The notes under the pieces: generated by a model
Databases searched by the model: none
Seen by the model: only the letters and a program-made list of their open reading frames with translations
What the model was told of the DNA's origin: nothing
DNA from: Hymenobacter tibetensis
GTDB taxonomy: Bacteria > Bacteroidota > Bacteroidia > Cytophagales > Hymenobacteraceae
Length of the DNA: 64,000 bases
Direction: 5' to 3'
NCBI RefSeq assembly: GCF_022827545.1
Contig: NZ_CP094669.1
Span: 447,001 to 511,000 of the forward strand
Shown: piece after piece, positions 61,997 to 64,000 of the stretch
Layout: each line of letters opens with the position of its first letter
How positions within the stretch are numbered: the stretch's first letter is position 1
Program-made: the position numbers and the translations under genes

Positions 61997-63511
61997 CTAG
62001 CGTTCTAAACCAGCCAAAGCCGGCCCGATGAAGCGCACGATGTCACTGGCAATAAGCCCGGCTTCGCCAGTTTGCTGCGCGGCAAGGTCGCCGGCGTGCC
62101 CATGGGCGAAGATACCGAGCAGGGCTGCATCGAGTGGGGAAAGACGTTGGTCGGCGCGCAAGGCTAGCAGCAGGCCCGTCAGAACGTCGCCACTGCCACC
62201 AGTGCCCATACCAGGGTTGCCGGTACTGTTGAAATAAAGCAAGCCCTCCGGAGTGCCCAATGCCGTGTAAGCGCCTTTCAACACGCAATAGCAAGTGTGG
62301 CGGCGGCAAAAGGCCCGGAGCAGTTCCAAGCGGTGATAGTCGTTGTGAGCCCGCTCGGTGAGGCGCTCAAACTCTTTTGGATGCGGAGTGAGCAGCGTGT
62401 TGGGCGGTAGCTGATCGAGCAGCTCGCGGTGGGTGCCCAGCAGGTTCAGCGCATCCGCATCAAGTATGAGTGGCAACGACGCCTCATGAGCTTGCTGTAG
62501 CAGTTGGCGCAGCACTTCCACAGTGGCAGGGTCCTGTCCCAAGCCCGGGCCAATGCCAACCGCCGCGTACGATTTCAAGTCGGGCAGCTCGGTTATAAAG
62601 TCAGAGGCTGGATCAGTCAGGGCCATGGCCTCTGGTACGGCAGTTTGCAGAATGATATACCCAACCGCGGGAGTACGCACGGTGAGCAGCCCTACGCCCC
62701 CGTGCAGACAAGCGCGTGCGGCCAACACGGCGGCTCCTATTTTGCCGAAACTACCTGCCAGTAGCAGTGCATGCCCAAAAGTGCCTTTGTGCGCAAATTT
62801 AGGCCGCTTGGGTAGGCGCCCGACCAAGAAATTAGTATCCACGAAATAGTTTTCCACAGGAGCGTTGTGGATAAACTCTTTATTGAGCCCGATAGGCAGC
62901 ACCTCCCAAGTGCCTACTAATTGAGCGTTTTGAGGGAGCAGGTACGCTAGCTTGGGTAGCTCAAAACCCACTGTGTGCTGCGCCCGCACCACGGGGCTAT
63001 CAGGAGGTTGTGGGGCGTCGGCAAATAAGCCAGAAGGCAAATCAATAGCGAAGACGGCGGTTTCGGACGAATTGAGGTGCTGCACCACCTCCGCTGCCAA
63101 GCCTTCCAGCGGCCGGCTCAAACCCGTACCAAACAAAGCATCCACTATAATACTTCTGGGAGCAAGCGTTGGGAATTTCTTGGAAACCAGTTCCACACAA
63201 GGCACGGCAGTAGGTAGCCGCTGGCGGTTGATGATGAAGTCAGGGGAGTGGGTAGCAGCCGGGAGCAGCCACACATGCACTGCGTAGCCGGAGAGGTGCA
63301 GCTGCCGAGCCACCGCTAGGCCGTCGCCGCCGTTGTTGCCGGGGCCGCAAAACAGGTGCACTTCACTGGCTGCGTTTTGGCTTAGGTGGTTGATCAGCCA
63401 CTCACTGAAAGCCGTGGCAGCGCGCTCCATTAACTGGTCTGAGCGGATATTGGCTGCTTGAATAGTGGCTTGGTCGGCGGCACGGGTTTGTTCGGCGGAG
63501 AGGATCTTCAT
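61997..63511 (-). CDS. nnr: bifunctional NAD(P)HX epimerase/dehydratase
   Basis: A 504-residue repair enzyme for hydrated NAD(P)H. The N-terminal YjeF-type domain (residues 1-215, with FCGPGNNGGDGLAVARQL) epimerises the R and S hydrates. The C-terminal kinase-like domain (about 235-504) dehydrates S-NAD(P)HX using ADP, with AVGIGPGLGQDP, LDADALNLLG, LTPHPKEFERL and GTGGSGDVLTGLLLAL. The two-domain order is the normal bacterial fusion. Start ATG lies directly before LSAEQTRAADQATIQ. Confidence 0.95.
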   Translation of the reverse strand: MKILSAEQTRAADQATIQAANIRSDQLMERAATAFSEWLINHLSQNAASEVHLFCGPGNNGGDGLAVARQLHLSGYAVHVWLLPAATHSPDFIINRQRLPTAVPCVELVSKKFPTLAPRSIIVDALFGTGLSRPLEGLAAEVVQHLNSSETAVFAIDLPSGLFADAPQPPDSPVVRAQHTVGFELPKLAYLLPQNAQLVGTWEVLPIGLNKEFIHNAPVENYFVDTNFLVGRLPKRPKFAHKGTFGHALLLAGSFGKIGAAVLAARACLHGGVGLLTVRTPAVGYIILQTAVPEAMALTDPASDFITELPDLKSYAAVGIGPGLGQDPATVEVLRQLLQQAHEASLPLILDADALNLLGTHRELLDQLPPNTLLTPHPKEFERLTERAHNDYHRLELLRAFCRRHTCYCVLKGAYTALGTPEGLLYFNSTGNPGMGTGGSGDVLTGLLLALRADQRLSPLDAALLGIFAHGHAGDLAAQQTGEAGLIASDIVRFIGPALAGLER

Positions 63512-63677
63512 GATTTTTATTTACGAGCCCAACCAAGTAGTACGTAGAATACGAGTAATTATAGAAGCTGTACAGCAGTCTTCTAGCAACCCCAACAGGG
63601 CAGATATAAACTTCCGTGTTGAGGTTTGCGTTTTGCTGATAACACTTGTAGCATCAACCCGCCAAAACCAACCTTAT

Positions 63678-64000
63678 ATGCAAACCTGGAAAGACGTTAT
63701 CCACTTGGCTAGCCATCCGGCTCCTGCACCACGCCGCGTAGAGAAAACGGATGCCGAGTGGAAAGCCCAACTCACCTCCGAGCAATACCACGTAACTCGC
63801 CAGCACGGCACCGAGCGCGCTTTCACCGGCGAGTACTGCGAAGCTCACGAAGCCGGCCTCTACGCCTGCATCTGCTGTGGCACTCCACTCTACGATTCGC
63901 GCACCAAGTTCGAGTCTGGTACCGGCTGGCCCAGCTTCACGCAGCCCGTCGACGAAAGCGCAATCCGGTATAAGAAGGATACCAGCTACGGCATGACCCG
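63678..64000 (+). CDS. msrB: peptide-methionine (R)-S-oxide reductase MsrB, 3' end missing
   Basis: The first 107 residues of MsrB, cut by the window edge. It repairs methionine R-sulfoxide in proteins. It starts MQTWKDVIHLAS, with WKAQLTSEQYHVTRQHGTER shortened here, followed by the zinc-binding CxxC in YACICCGTPLYDS and the domain core FESGTGWPSFTQPV. The catalytic cysteine near the C terminus lies outside the window. The gene is probably complete beyond position 64000. Confidence 0.93.
   Translation, partial: MQTWKDVIHLASHPAPAPRRVEKTDAEWKAQLTSEQYHVTRQHGTERAFTGEYCEAHEAGLYACICCGTPLYDSRTKFESGTGWPSFTQPVDESAIRYKKDTSYGMT

Noticed and set aside
61955-62003. Inverted repeat ACGCTAG/CTAGCGT between convergent genes
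   Set aside because: Only seven base pairs with a loop of about 35 bases, so not a convincing terminator.

Overview
This window looks like chromosomal DNA from a Bacteroidota bacterium of the order Cytophagales, most likely Hymenobacter or a close relative. Four things point there. It carries type IX secretion (T9SS) genes (porP, gldKLMN and a porW/sprE-like gene). Gene starts lack clear Shine-Dalgarno sequences. Bacteroidota-type promoters (TTTG, about 19-20 nt, TAnnTTTG) precede several genes. An atp cluster stops at atpG without atpD/atpC. The genus is inferred from overall protein character, not from a marker gene. No rRNA, tRNA, CRISPR array, prophage or insertion sequence was recognised.

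Layout. 0.3-3.1 kb: a DnaQ-like exonuclease converges on a lemA-TPM-TPM membrane-protein set. 3.4-12.2 kb: sugar-nucleotide pyrophosphorylase, an unknown single-span protein, a prolyl oligopeptidase lipoprotein, small conserved proteins (GNAT, DUF4286, DUF6526) and an MFS transporter. 12.5-18.5 kb: a beta-mannoside utilisation locus, with a divergent AraC regulator, a sodium:solute symporter, a GH130 mannosylglucose phosphorylase and a cellobiose 2-epimerase. 18.7-27.3 kb: a minus-strand metal-handling cluster with a His-rich small protein, a TonB-dependent receptor, an AztD-like beta-propeller lipoprotein, a small Asp-rich lipoprotein, a second TonB-dependent receptor and a CDF metal exporter. 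This is the most promising candidate for a little-described system. 27.8-31.6 kb: an unknown protein, htpG and a MORN/YwqK-type lipoprotein.

31.6-36.7 kb: yraN diverges from lipB, followed by a conserved hypothetical, a WecA/MraY-type transferase, a DUF4271 protein and hemD, closed by a strong terminator. 36.8-42.6 kb: porP/sprF and gldKLMN, the T9SS motor and outer-membrane ring; porP and gldK have nearly identical promoter geometry. 42.7-50.3 kb on the minus strand: uvrC, a class A penicillin-binding protein, and a PorW/SprE-like TPR lipoprotein. 50.6-56.6 kb: atpZ, an AtpI-like membrane gene and atpB-E-F-H-A-G, with unusual inverted repeats in several intercistronic gaps. 56.8-64 kb: a HAD phosphatase, a PafA-type alkaline phosphatase, ppa, an internally duplicated DUF6766 protein, a UbiA-like prenyltransferase, the NAD(P)HX repair enzyme, and msrB, which runs off the end.

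How the genes work together. The mannoside locus can bring disaccharides across the inner membrane, epimerise a reducing glucose to mannose or its converse, and phosphorolyse the glycosidic bond. The metal cluster would move a metal, probably zinc, across the outer membrane and buffer it in the envelope, with the CDF pump relieving excess. gldLM forms the proton-driven motor and gldKN/porP/porW the outer-membrane parts of T9SS.
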